A stretch of DNA of 64,000 nt from Edaphochlamys debaryana (GCA_016858145.1 JAEHOE010000005.1:1918667-1982666), one strand, 5' to 3'; positions 1 through 11,763 are shown, counted from the first letter of the stretch. The notes: a model not told the origin generated them from the sequence alone. Made by a program: numbers and translations.

Positions 1-3000
1 ACCCGCCGCTGTCTCATCAGCGGACGTGGCTGGGGATGGGACAGGCGGAGCTCTCTCGCCAACGGGGCCGCCTGCAGGATTGGCGGCAGCAAGGACACGC
101 GCAACGGGAACCACGGTAGGGGCAGAGGCGCGTGGCGAGGAGGCGGAAAAGCTTCAGGACCCTGCGGCGGAGGCGGCAGCAGGCGCCAGCGGCAGCGAGG
201 GAGGAGTGGCCCCGGCAGTGAAAGCGGCCGGAGTGTCGCCCGGCCCGTTTGGGACTGCCTTGGCGGCCAGCAGCCTTGGCGGCCTGGAGGGCCGTGGCGC
301 TACAGCTTCGGAGCAGCGTACAGCGGAGCAGGCGCCTTCGCCGTTCATGCTGTACCAGCAGAAGATGCCGGCACCCACGGCGTCCCTGTCGCCGCGTCAG
401 CCCTTCGCCGCGGCTCAGATGGTGGGGGTACCCACGGCCCCCACGGCCGGGTCGCCGCCTCAGCCCTTCGCCGCAGCTCAGATGGCGGGGGTATCCACGG
501 CCCCTACGGCCGGGTCGCCGCCTCAGCCCTTCGCCGCAGCTCAGATGGCGGGGGTACCCACGGCCCCCACGGCCGGGTCGCCGCCTCAGCCCTTCGCTGC
601 GGCTCAGATGGCGGGGGTACCCACGGCCCCCACGGCCGGGTCGCCGCCTCAGCCCTTCGCCGCAGCTCAGATGGCGGGGGTACCCACGGCCCCCACGGCC
701 GGGTCGCCGCCTCAGCCCTTCGCCGCAGCTCAGATGGTGGGGGTACCCACGGCCCCCACGGCCGGGTCGCCGCCTCAGCCCTTCGCTGCGGCTCAGATGG
801 CGGGGGTACCCACGGCCCCCACGGCCGGGTCGCCGCCTCAGCCCTTCGCTGCGGCTCAGATGGTGGGGGTACCCACGGCCCCCACGGTCGGGTCGCCGCC
901 TCAGCCCTTCGCTGCGGCTCAGATGGCGGGGGTACCCACGCCCCCCACGGTCGGGTCGCCGCCTCAGCCCTTCGCTGCGGCCCAGGCAGTGGGCGCGTCT
1001 TCACCTGACGGAGCGCCGCCGCTGCTGCAGCCAGCTGGTTCCAGTTGGGCCTTTACCATTGCAGAAGGGCCATCAGAGCCATCGCCCCCAGCCGCTGCGG
1101 TGGGCATGGCGAAGGGCGCGGAACCTAAGACCGCGCTAGGATTGGCCGGCACCACCGCCGTTCCTCCACGTGCCTTCACGTCGGCTGACGTGGGCCACGT
1201 GCTGCTGCCTCCCTCCGTCAGCGTCCTCCACAACATGCTCCACCTCACCCCTGTGGGCCTGGAGAAACACCTCCAAGAGCTGGCGGAGGAGATGGAGGAG
1301 GAGGCGGAGGCGCAGGCGAGCATGTCGGAAGCAGGGGCGTCGCAGGCGGCAGACGCCACTGCAGATGGCGCAGAGCCGGAGGCGGCAGGCGGGCAAGGAC
1401 GGGCAGCCGGTTCGGCGCCGCCGGTGTCATCATCGTTTCAACCACGGTCGGTGGGGTCTGCTTCACTAGAGAGCAAGATTGCCAGCGATGCTGAAGCGGC
1501 GACGCTGCGGCAACGGATCGCGGATGCGGCTCTAGCGGCGGCCTTCGGCGCTGAGCGGCCCACCGTGGACCGGAGCACGCTGGAGGAGGCGCGCGTGTAC
1601 GGCAGGTGCGTGTACGACAGGGTACAATGCAGGGCTTGCTTCATGTGGCTGGCCTCCCGGATGTCGTACTGCTGTACTGCGCATGCATCCAGGTACGCGG
1701 CGGCTGTGTACGGAGACTTTGACGCTGACAGCGGCGAGGAGGTGGCGGGCTGGCAGACGCGCTACGGCTGGCGGCTGCGGCTGGGGCTCATCAGTGCGCA
1801 GGACGCCATGCGCTCTGGCATCCGGGAGTGCCTGGAGCAGATCACACCGCACGTTATTCACGTCAACACAGGTACGTCAATGACGGATGGATGCAAAGAT
1901 GGATGGACTGAGGGGTTGACCGGACTTGAAGCGAACGGGCCGGGCCCGGGCAACCCCTATGCGCTTATCCTGCTTGGGCCCCTTTGATGCTCAGCTGCTG
2001 TCTTCTGATGCACCACCCTCCTGCCTTGCAGAGAACTCGATGGAGGGCTATCTGCCCTACGCCGTGTCCCTGGACGAGGCCACCAGGTGGGGCTGCCCGT
2101 TTGGGGCCCCGACAGCGGAGCCCTGCTGCACGCAAGCACCCCTTACCTAGGCCGACTGCCGACTCAGCGGCGGGGTCTGAGGGATGGAGGGTCTAAGGGT
2201 TACGCGTCTAGCTTGCGTAAGGGTTGTTGCGGTGCTGCCTCACCTCTCGCCGCACAGGTCCGTTGTCATCTCCATCCGCGGCACCGCCTCGCTCGAGGAT
2301 GCAATCACCGATGTGCTCCTGGCGCCCTACGACGTCAGCGACCTGCTGCCGTCCGGGGGGCTCACAGGGGACGGCGGCTCCAGCGGCGGTGGAGGGGGAG
2401 CCACAAGCAGCGGAGGAGGCAACGGGGCGACATCGGGCGCCGATGACGAGAAGCCGGTGCTCTTGGCGCACGGCGGCATCTGGGGAGGTACGTGCCAAGC
2501 CCCGCACGCTCCTCCATGCATTCGAGGCCCGCCTCCTCGTGCTCTCCCTTAATGAGACGCACAGAGCTCCATGCATACTAGGCTCAATTCCTCCTGCTCT
2601 TCCGCCCCGTTGGCCCTGCCCTTTGCAGCCGCTGACGCCGTGCTCGCGGACCTCCAACACCTGGGCCTGCTGGAGCTGCTCTTCCCGGTACTACGGGGCG
2701 GAGGGGCTGCCAGCTCTGCCGCCACCTCCGCCGCCTCTGCCGCTGCCGTCAGCGCCCCAGCCATGCCCGTGTCAAGGCCCAACTCTGCATCCGCAGCGAC
2801 GGCAGGCGCAGCAGGCGCCCAGGCCGCTGCCTCCGCGTGTGGCGGCCACGAGCGGCCCCGGCTGCCCCGCTGGAAGGCCCTGGGCGCCGAAGCGCCGCCC
2901 AAGCTCCTGTCGGCGGAGCTCTCTGGGGGAGGCCGGGGCCCGCTCAGCAGCGCCTCCAGCCGCATTATGGGCGCTGGTAGCGGGGGAAGCGACGGTGGCA

Positions 3001-5332
3001 AGGGCTGGACGGCCCTGCGTTCCAACATGTCGCGGCTCGTGACCTCAAGCCTGACGGCCGGCGGCGGTGCCGAGGGTGGCGGCGGCTGGACCGCTCTGCT
3101 GTCGCAGATGTCCCGCCTCCGGGCGGGTGCGAGCGGAAGCTCCCAAGCCAGCAGCGCCGGCGGGGACGGCGGCGCCCTCAGCAGCCGGAACAGCGTCTGG
3201 CCTGGGCTGCTCTCTAAGCTGACGTCCCCGGCCAAGGTGGTGGTTCAGACCGGCGCCGACCGCAGCGACGGCAATGGTCAGGTGGGCGGCGGCAGCACTC
3301 TGCGACCCCGGCCGACGGGCCAGACGCCTGCTGCCAAAGCATACGGAGGCGTCACAGGAGGCCTTGACGGGTTGAGGTCCATGTTGACGCCATTGGCCAG
3401 TTACATGGCCACCCAGCTCACCGAGGCAGGCAGCAGGCTGCTCGGGGACTTCACGGGCGGCAGGGGCGGCAAAGAGGAGCCAGAGGGTGGCAGCACGGCT
3501 GGGCGGGCACTGGCCAAGAACCGGAGCCGCATGTCGAGCCGGCGCGCAACGTCTGTGAAGCGCCCCACGACCACTGCCGCATCTCACGACTCCGATGCCC
3601 AGGCCGCATCAGCTCCGCCTGACGGCGGCGGCGGCACACCCAGTGCCGTCAAGCGGCTGATGATCACGCTGCCGCTGCCGCTGCCCACACGAGACGAGCC
3701 GGGGCCCTCGGGCAGGGGTGCCCGGCCGTGGCGGCTGGTGGTGACGGGTCACTCGCTGGGCGGCGGGGCGGCGGCGCTGCTGGCCCTGAGGCTGCGGGCG
3801 GCTCTGCCGCACGTGGAGGTCAAGGCGTGGTGCTTTGAGCCGCCGGGTAAGATACAAGGATTGCAGCGACGCAACGTGACGGTGTAGAAGCGGTAGATGC
3901 TGTCTTGCACCCGGCCTTCCCCAAGACCGCATGTCCTTCCACCCCTGACCTTGTCCTCTCGCCCACAGGCGCCCTCGCGGGTCCGGAGCTGAGCGCCGCT
4001 ATGCGGCCTTTCTGCGTCAGCGTGGTGGCAGGGACGGACCTGGTCCCCAGGATCACTCCGCAGGTGGGTGGTTGTGGCCGCGGCGCGGCGTGCGGGGCCC
4101 AAGGGGTTCATCGATGGAGATGGCTGTGCAATGTCTTGCTGCTCATGTGGTGCGGTGCACTCTGTTTGCCTGGTTACTGCTCGACACCACAGTCTCGATT
4201 GGACTGAACCGCAGACACTCGAGCGGTATCGCGATGAGATGATGACGGCGCTGGCGCGGTGCAGGTGAGGGAGCGGTTGCAAGCATGAAGGCTTCGGGGG
4301 CGGGGAGCGCCAAGTGCGGTCAACTAAGGCCGCCTTGCGTCTGCCTCCAACCCGACCCCCTCAGCTGCTCCAAAGCCGAGGTGCTTCTGGGCAGCCTCAC
4401 CAAGACCAGCCGTGCGCGTCGGGCTGCCCGCCTGCTGCTGCCGTACGAGGAGATCCCGCCCGAGGTGAGCGGTGACCAGGCCACGAGGCCAGGGCTGGAG
4501 CAGGGGCCCTCTCTCTTGTCAGCTGTGTGCAGGGGGCCTTGCCGAAGTTGACACCGCAGCGCCTTGACGCTCCAGCTTCCCTTGCCTTCTCCCTCCCCCA
4601 GGCCGCCGAGACGCTGTGGCGCTACCACCAGGCAACGCAGGAGGTCGAGCGGCTCCCCGAGCTGCACGCACCCGGCAAGGTGGGTTTCCGGCCGAGCCGG
4701 CATTAGCTTGGTGTGGTATGCTTCGCCAGGAGTCAGCATGCAATCCGCACAAGCACCGGCCACCCTCAAGCTCGGCGCTCCCCGGTCCCCAGCTCTGGCC
4801 TCACACGCCCACTCCTATGTTAGGCTGTGCGGTGTGAGACAGTCTTAACTATGGGGGCACTTGGGACCACAACATGGGCTCGTCCTGGATGAATCTCTGC
4901 GCTTCGCAACACCTTACGGCTCCCCGGCCTTGGTCCCTCCCCCGTTCCCACATCCGCTCCCCGTGCGGCGCCACGCACTCGCAGATCCTGTATCTCCAGC
5001 CCAGCGTCATCACGGTCATGCAGCCACCGGCGGTGGAGCCTACCGCAGCACCCGACCGGGCAGGCAGTGGTGACCGTGGCTCCTCCAGCGGCCGCCGCCT
5101 GGCGAAGCAGACCTCCTCCCTCCTCCGCCGCGTGCCCTTCTTCTACGGCGCTGCCCCGCCCGCCGTCCAGCCCACGGCCGGCACTCCGGCGCTGCGCTAC
5201 CGGCCCGTGTGGGTCACGGCTGCCGAGCTGAGCGCCGAGGGCATCCTGGCTTCGGAGCGCATGTTGGCAGACCATAATCTACCGCGGGGGGCGCTTTCGG
5301 CTCTGGATCAGCTGCTAGGATCGGCCAAATGA
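1..5332 (+). CDS. sn-1 diacylglycerol lipase-like protein, copy 1 (5' end outside window)
   Basis: This is a serine lipase of the class 3 type, most like animal diacylglycerol lipases, which release 2-monoacylglycerol from membrane diacylglycerol. Proposed exons are <1-1605, 1693-1871, 2032-2086, 2258-2487, 2629-3846, 3969-4063, 4215-4264, 4365-4464, 4602-4679 and 4985-5332. All have GT..AG introns and phases that join without a shift. Visible motifs are the strand SVVISIRGTASLEDAITD (exon 4), the nucleophile elbow VVTGHSLGGGAAALL (exon 5), GTDLVPR with the probable catalytic Asp (exon 6), and MLADHNL near the C-terminus with the probable catalytic His. The first exon is low-complexity, open to the window edge, and contains a 63-bp coding minisatellite. 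A long Ser/Gly-rich insert separates the SIRG strand from the nucleophile. The membrane segments expected at the N-terminus would lie upstream of the window. The downstream exons closely match copy 2 at 11764-18962. The family assignment is good; the substrate is inferred. Confidence 0.85.
398..985 (+). repeat. 63-bp in-frame coding minisatellite
   Basis: Nine full 63-bp units and a partial tenth start at 398, 461, 524, 587, 650, 713, 776, 839, 902 and 965. Each full unit encodes 21 residues beginning QPFAAAQM and ending TAGSPP or TVGSPP. Units differ by single substitutions (GCG/GTG at the Ala/Val position, GCC/GTC near the end). The matching place in lipase copy 2 (around 14517) holds a single degenerate unit, QPFAWAQ. 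The array is therefore an expansion specific to copy 1. Since 63 is a multiple of three, copy-number change keeps the frame. Confidence 0.95.
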
Positions 5333-5563
5333 CGACGGGGGGAGCAGGCTTTTGGGAGGGTTCGCTCGTGGGAAGATGCCGTCGTCGAAGATGCCGGACT
5401 CGCCGAGCCAGTTCCCAGCGCCCATTAGCCAGCGCGGAACGGCCGCCGTAGCACACGGCTCCTCGCTCTTTGGGGGTGTGCCAATGAATGTTCAAGAGGG
5501 GCCACCCTCGCAAGTCAGGGATCCAAGGGGGAACGGTCTTGATAAAGTAATGATCTGGTCTTA

Positions 5564-5588
5564 GTGATGCCGCTTCTAGCGGCATCAC
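5564..5588. repeat. Perfect 10-bp inverted repeat with 5-nt loop
   Basis: GTGATGCCGC and GCGGCATCAC flank the loop TTCTA. Partial symmetry continues outward: GTAATGATC lies on the left, and GATCAATTAC on the right is its approximate reverse complement. It sits 232 bp after the lipase stop codon, so it could fold in the 3' part of the lipase transcript or be the centre of a fold-back element. Confidence 0.8.
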
Positions 5589-6026
5589 CAATCGATCAAT
5601 TACGGGGGTCCCGGGGGGTTGCGAGGTGGGTTCGTGGCAGTCGCGTGCAAGCACGGCCGGCGTAAGGTAGCAAATGGCACCGCGATGAACGGCCGGTTCA
5701 GAGCGTATGGTCGCTGTGCTTGGGAGGGGGCCCAGATGCTCGCAGCAGGTTCTGGCAATGTGATGACTCGCGGACATCACGTTCAGCGCGACGCACTCGC
5801 GGTCGTGCAACGACTTGCGCCAAACACATGTGTATTCCATGAATGCTTTGCGCGCTGTGGGTCCCTGCGCATGGCGAAAAGTGTCCTCGTGCATGCACCG
5901 AGGTCGGCACACCCCGCGTGCTCCAATCGCCCCAGCCCCGCGGCTGTAGGCCTTGTGCTCTGCTAGGAACCCGCTGCACGGACTTGGGCGGCCTCTGGGG
6001 CCCCACAGAGTAAGTCCTCACGCCCC

Positions 6027-6043
6027 GGTGACCCAGGGTCACC
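6027..6043. repeat. Perfect 17-bp palindrome GGTGACCC-A-GGGTCACC
   Basis: Eight-base arms are perfectly complementary around a single A. Related palindromes occur at about 6895-6909 (imperfect) and 7859-7875 (perfect, with different arm ends). This marks the first boundary of the diverged ~0.9-kb repeats. Confidence 0.85.
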
Positions 6044-7858
6044 CCCAGCTCGACTTCGTGATTCGACAGGCGGCATAACTAGCGTGAAGCAGCTCTCCGG
6101 AGGCAGGCGGGGCGGGGGCGTGCCGCCCCCTCCCCGCCTTTAAGGGGGTTTCCCCGGGGTGCGTGGCGGGGATGGGCGGGGAAGTGGTTTGATTGGCTGG
6201 ATTCGTTTTAGTGAAGGAGGAAGGCGAAGAATGGGACCAAGGCAGTAACCGCGGAGTGCTGGGCGGGAGGGGTGCGTAGGTGTGCTTGCTCGGGGATGCG
6301 CTGGACGGAGTTGCCGGCGGGATGGATTGGAATTCCCCGCGTTGGACAACCCCGTCGCGAAGGACCACGGGGGCCTGCCCAGGGTGCAGACGTGTGAAGG
6401 CTCGCATGCTATATGTTGAAAGGGGCGCGCGTTGTTGGCAAACGCGTTCTGTCGCGGGGCGAGCAAGTGCGGGTCGCGAGGGCATTCGTTTTGCAGAGTT
6501 GCAATTGACGCCCGCCTGCAGGTGCTGTTATACCCTGTGAGGAGTTTAGTAAAGTATGGTGGTGAAGCGCAAGGCACTCGCGGCTCTGAGCGGCTGGTTG
6601 AGGGCGATGGGGCCCCTCCTGGTTTTGGCGCGAGTTTTGGCCGGTCCATCGCTGCACGTGAGGTCGCCCGCAACGCCCCACGCTGTTGCAACAGAGCTTT
6701 GAAAGCTATGCAGGCGTGGGCCAGCGCAGTGGGCAGGCGCGACCGCCGGTGGCGTTCGCATGTCCGCCGTCGAGGCATCCCCACGTCTCCCAAGCGGCCC
6801 CCCGACCTGCGCAAGGCTCCTATGACGCTACGCGGCACCAGACGCACCGGGACTCAGCCGCCCTAGGGGCCTCCTGAATAAACACTCAGTTACGGTGACC
6901 CGGGGTCGGCCGAACCGTCGTTTTGGCGCTTCTTGAGCTGCTTAACTAGCGTGAAGCAGCTCATCAGGTGAGGGGAGGGGCACCATGGGGTCAGCGGGGC
7001 GGTGGGGAGGGAGGGGGGGATGACAGCACGGCCCCGCGGGCAAGGAGGGGAAAAGGGTATGGGGCACGGGCGTGCCTGTGTGGGCCTACACGAAGGCCAA
7101 GGCGAAGGCCACCGGGTAGATCTCTGTGGGCTCTTGAAAATGGAGGGCCCGGCCGGCGGCAGTATGGACGTGGGAAGAGCCAGGGGACCAGGGGGCAGTC
7201 GGAGAGAGGCTAGCTGATGTTTCAGCGGTATGAAGCCGATGTTGTTGTCAGCGAACGCGTCCTGGGGCCCCCTGTTCAGCGGAGAGGGGCGACCTCGGGA
7301 GGGTTGGAATGCGTTGGCGGGAATCGCCGACCTGGACCACCCTTGCTTGCCGACCCAGTGGGAGCTATCCCTACGGTGTGTAACGTGGAGATCCGCTCAT
7401 AGGCAGAAGCGAAGTGCTGGGGCGACTTGCTCGCAGGAGGAATGCATTCGCGAGGTCGCAGTCGACGCCCGTTTGTAGGCGCGTTTATGGTCATCGATCC
7501 ATGTATACGTTGTTGGCGGTATTAGCTTGTCGTCGCGAGTTGCGAGGGCTGTTCGCGGGCGATCGGTGCGTCGCGGGCTGTTGCGCTACGTCGCCCGCAC
7601 CCGTTGCCCCACGCTGCGTCGCCAGCAACGCCCCACGCTGGCGCGACGTAGATTCAAAAGTTACGCCGGCCTGGGCAGATGCGTGGCCCAAGCGCGACCG
7701 CCGGTTGCGGGCGCATGTCCACGGTTGCGCATCCCCACGTCGCCCCCGCGCCTCTCGACACGCTGTGGGCCCCCCGTCTCTCAAGGGCGCACCCGGTGGG
7801 CTAGGGGCTTCGGTTTCGGGGGCCCCCAGGGATTAATTCCTCTATGACACTCAGATCC

Positions 7859-7875
7859 AGCGACCCGGGGTCGCT
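7859..7875. repeat. Perfect 17-bp palindrome AGCGACCC-G-GGGTCGCT
   Basis: Eight-base arms are complementary around a central G. It shares the core GACCC-N-GGGTC with the palindrome at 6027-6043, but both arm ends have changed together (GGT to AGC and ACC to GCT), which keeps the pairing. Confidence 0.85.
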
Positions 7876-8269
7876 CTGGGCAGGATCATTCTGTCGCTTT
7901 TTAGCGCTCCCTGAGCTGCTTAATCAGTTCTTATGTGTGGCAGGTTGAGGGTCGAGTGTGGCAGGGTGAGGGCCGAGGAGTGCTGAGTACAGGGTGGGCT
8001 TGCATGGCTGACTGGTCGTGGGGGAAACAGGTTCAGTTGTGGGGGGGGGCCTGTAGCGCTCAAGCCCTCTGGCGCCGTGGCAGGGTCAGCAGGGCGTGGG
8101 CTCAAGGGGCAGGGGGGCAGAGATTTTGATGGTGAACCTCCGGCGGGGTGGAGGAGGGGGATAGCGCGTGCGGACACGGGGTCCGCTTGCCCAGATAGCC
8201 CTGCTCGAGAACTCTTCTTACAGCAAGAAATCACGCTCAGGTCCGAGTGCCCTACCGCTCGATTCCCGA

Positions 8270-8518
8270 GCAGGGCCCGTGCACCGTAGTCCTGCAACGG
8301 GGGGTTCTGTGCTCGCATGGGCTCGCGGGGGGATGCAGGCGAGGGCGAGGGTCGAATCGCGGAGACGGGCAGGAGAGATACTCTTATTTCAGCAAGAAAT
8401 TTCATTACTCTCCACCCAGCCAACAGTACACGGCAGATCGCTGTGCCCTTGTCGCGCAATTCCCGCTATTCCCAGCGACTCCAAGACGACGAGCCCATAG
8501 CCTTAGGCTGGTGGTGCC
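8270..8518 (+). promoter_or_regulatory. Conserved 5' flank of ankyrin gene copy 1
   Basis: About 250 bp directly upstream of the start codon is nearly identical to 20179-20439 and 23532-23787, upstream of ankyrin copies 2 and 3. Landmarks include CCGTGCACCGTAGTCCTGCA, TTTCAGCAAGAAATTTCATT and CGCTATTCCCAGCGA, ending in GGTGGTGCC before ATG. Part of the same flank also precedes the truncated family member at 19717. I infer a shared promoter and 5' leader. No TATA box or start site can be fixed by eye. Confidence 0.5.
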
Positions 8519-10530
8519 ATGAGCTTGTCTGATCAGCAGCTTCCTCATATCCCTGGCGAGGAGCCACAGGTGGCCGATGTCTGGCAGCCTACAGTTTTGG
8601 CGCGCATCGCCGCGCACCTGCCTCCGAACGAGGTGGCATGCACTCTGCGACTGTTAAACAAGGCATCTTACCACCAGTTCCACGACCGGAATGCACTGAA
8701 GCTGTCGGAGCGCACACCGCGTGGGATCTTCTCGGCGCACTGGTCCTCGCCCGAGGCCTGTCAGGACCTGACGAGGAAGCAGCGTGAGCAGCTGCTGTGT
8801 CTGGTGGCTGCTAGCGGTGACGCGGAGAACCTCCAGGCCGCGCTGGACAGCGCTGACTTCGTGCCGGCGGTGCAAGGCGTCAAGGCAGGGGTCGACCCGG
8901 TCCTGGACGCTGCCGCTCGCGCCGGCCACCTGGACTGCTGCCGCCTGCTGGTGGATTCCTCCCGCCTGCCCAAGGACGCAGCCGTCGCAGCCCTGCTGCT
9001 GTCCGCAGCCGGCTCAGGCCACCTCCACATCTGTGAGTGGTGCTGGGAGGCTTGCCCCGACCTGCAGACGGGCTCCGCCTGCGCTCAAGCGTTCGAGCGG
9101 GCGGCAGCGGGCGGGCACCGCGCGGTGTGCGAGGCCTGCCTGCTCCGTGACCCGGCTGTGCTGACCTGGCCTGCGCTTTGTGCGGCAGCCAAGGGAGGGC
9201 AGGCGGCCGTGCTGGACTGGCTGCTGTCGCTGCGGCCAGAAGAGATCGGCGGCCGTTCGGAGCTCCTGTGGGCCGCTCTTGAGGGCTGCGACTTGACAAC
9301 TGCAATGACACTTAGCAAGGGAGTCGACTCGTAGCTCCTGGTGCCGGGGCAATGGGCAGTCGGGCTTCACGCAGCCCTGCGCAGCCCCACAGCAGACTGG
9401 CAGGCCAAGGCTGAATGGGCTCTCCAGCAGGGTGGCACCCGCATCACAGCCTCTGGGTGCTACTATGAGGTGGCTGAAGGACCACGTGACCCCGTCGACC
9501 GCTTCCGCTGGCTCAAACGTATCCACATCGACCTCAGCGACCTCTCTGACTTTCTCAGCCTTAACACGCTGGCCGAGAAGGGCCACCTGGCGGCTGTGGA
9601 GTGGCTGCTCGGGCCGGACGGACTGGCACCACCCGGCGGCTGGGCAGCCGAGCCCCTGACCAGCCACTGCGTGGACCTCGCAGCCGCCAAGGGCAATGTA
9701 GCCATGCTGAGGGCCCTCACCAGCGCTGGCTACGCCATGTCGCACAGAGTGGGCGCCGCGGCCGCGTCCGGCGGCCATTTGGGCGCTGTGCGGTGGCTGC
9801 ACGAGACCTTCGGGGCTGCCGCGCTGCGGAGCGGCAAGGTGCTGGCCTTGGCGGCCGCACGCTCGGGCAATGCGGAGCTCATGCGTTGGGTCAGGACGCA
9901 GATGGACGGCGCTGTGTACGATGAGGGCGCCTGGGTGGAGGCGGCTCGGTCGGGCTGTGAGGCGGCGCTGGAGCTGCTGGCGGAGTGGGAGGTCCCCATG
10001 CCGGTGAGCGGAGGTTGCCCAATCTACCTAGCGTGGTTATGCGTGATGGTTGTGTTGTTACGCTGCACCCAGGGCCCGTGCCCAGCCTGCCCGGCGCCTC
10101 CTCCCCGCTGTGAGCCCTTGCAACTTTGACCCCTGCCTACGCTTTCTACTGGCGTTTGCCTTCCCTTCCACCTCAGACCGACGGCGGTCCTTACGTGGCG
10201 GCCGCACGGCACGGTGACCTGCGGACTCTGCGGGTGCTCCTGCGCATGGGCGTCTCGTTCGGCCCCCCGCCTGCGGCTCCCGAGCCCGATGCCCACGTCG
10301 ACCACGGCGATGAGATGCCGCCCCTGGTCGCTATGGACTGGGAGCCGGAGGATGCGTTCATCAGGGCCGCGCTGAGGGCCCCTCTGGCCGCGGTGCAGTG
10401 GCTCGCGGCCGCGGGCTGCCCCGTGGACTACGGCCTGACTCGCAAGCAACTGGCCATCAAGCTTGGCGGAGATGAGAGGGAGGATATCGACGAGCGCGTG
10501 TTGGCCTGGGTGGAGCAGCAGGTTGGGTAG
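8519..10530 (+). pseudogene. F-box-like/ankyrin-repeat protein, copy 1, with in-frame stop
   Basis: Exon 1 is 8519-10003 and exon 2 is 10177-10530, with a 173-bp GT..AG intron. The start at 8519 follows GGTGGTGCC and matches the family N-terminus (MSLSDQQLP). Residues about 21-50 (VLARIAAHLPPNEVACTLRL) resemble an F-box, which would bind a SKP1-type adaptor. The rest is ankyrin-like, with repeated AAxxGHLxxCRLL and AAxGGHxAVxxxxLL helices suited to protein binding. A TAG at 9332-9334 interrupts exon 1 after codon 271. The frame then continues unchanged for the remaining 224 codons of exon 1, and copies 2 and 3 have coding sequence at the same place. Translation would give a 271-aa product lacking roughly half the repeats unless the stop is read through, edited or a sequencing error. 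The substrate or partner is unknown. Confidence 0.7.
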
Positions 10531-11763
10531 TGGCGGGTCGGGCGGAAACGGGGAAGGATGTCGGGACCTCGGGAAGGGCCTCCAGGCACAGCGGGCGTTG
10601 GCAGCGGGCAGCTGCGGTGCAGGTTGGGCCAGGGCCCAGTGAGGCGGTTTGTAGTCCGGGCGGCGCCATTACTGCCGCATGAGTTTGTGTTTGCCGTGTG
10701 GCATTGTTGCTGGCGTAACCGTAACCTAGTCATCGTCTTGTGAGACGTTACATTGCGGCATTGCAGAACAAACTAGAACTCTTGCGTGCAACGACAGGCT
10801 TTGCAGTGCCGTGGCGGGTGGTGGTGCGGCAGGAGCAACGAAAGGATGGCATGGCCATGGTAACGTGGGCGCTCGGGAGGACGCTGTTGCGGACGTGAGC
10901 ATTGCTGGGGTTGGGAGACATCAGCAAAGCAAAGCGCTTGGCTGTGGCGTATGGCGTGGGTCGCAAACTACGCTGGGGTTGGGGCAACCTTGAAAGGGCA
11001 AGGTGGCCAAGCCCGGTGCAGGTGACGCCGTAGCTTCTGCATCTGGCAAGCGAGGCGGATACGGGACTCTGCAGGCGGCGCCCAAATCAGCAAAGCCCGG
11101 CACGTGACATGGGCAAAGCTGTACCGCGCGGAGGCGGGGTCAATGAGCGTGTGCGGCTGTACTTGCGCCACTCAGCGGTCAGCGCCCCCCGCCCAGGCTC
11201 CACCAGGCCACCGTCAGTGCTTCAGTCTGCTCCTCCACTTCGACAACATTTGGACTCCTTGCCCTTGCCCTTGCCGGGCTTGATCGCCGCCGCCAGCTCC
11301 GGCTCCAGCGCCCCCGCCTTGGCCTCCTGGGGAACCGGCGGCGGCACGGGGGACGGGGCACACGGGGCACGCCCTTGACTAGTTGGCGGGACCCGTGGGG
11401 TCAAGCCAGTTCAGGACGCAGCGAATGCAAGCCGGTTTGTTGGAGGGGCGTGGCACTTTGGCCACTGGCCACGCAAGGGCCGCGCATCCCTGGGCCGCGC
11501 GTTGTGCGCGTTGCCGCACTACAACCTTGCACGGGCAAGGGCCATGCATTTACCGCCGTACCCGCGTGCCTAGGCACATCCAGTACTCGCGGCTTGTTGT
11601 ATCGCAAAGGCAGAATGCGTGGCAAGAACGGCTCGGCGCAAGCACTGGCCGAACGTGCGAGGATGAGCTTGATTCCCAGCCGCACATAGCGCTGAAGCAC
11701 AGTGCCCTACCTCGCAATTCTTTCATGGAAAAACGCATTTAGCTGCAGTCCCGACGTCGCATC
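10531..11763. other. Intergenic region between ankyrin copy 1 and lipase copy 2
   Basis: No complete gene is supported. On the minus strand at about 11225-11345 there is an open stretch with alga-like codon choice (GCC, AAG, GGC, CTG, GAG). It encodes a short Ala/Lys-rich tail ending KGKGKESKCCRSGGAD before a stop. It could be a relict last exon, but no splice acceptor or upstream exon could be tied to it. Confidence 0.4.

Larger units (their letters stand above)
5333..8518. other. Intergenic region with diverged ~0.9-kb repeats, no supported gene
   Basis: I see no credible gene here. Open frames are short, and codon use does not resemble the neighbouring exons. The stretch 6027-6910 is repeated in diverged form at about 6894-7875. 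Shared blocks include the segment around AACGCCCCACGCTG at 6674 and 7629, and GCGACCGCCGGT at 6739 and 7697. Each boundary carries a GACCC/GGGTC inverted repeat, followed within 40-60 bp by a GCGTGAAGCAGCTC or GAGCTGCTTAA motif. From about 8270 the sequence becomes the conserved 5' flank of the ankyrin gene family. Confidence 0.55.

Noticed and set aside
249..1139. Long Arg/Pro-rich open frame on the plus strand and matching frames on the minus strand across the minisatellite
   Set aside because: They are alternative readings of the 63-bp repeat in lipase copy 1. Repeats whose length is a multiple of three stay open in several frames.
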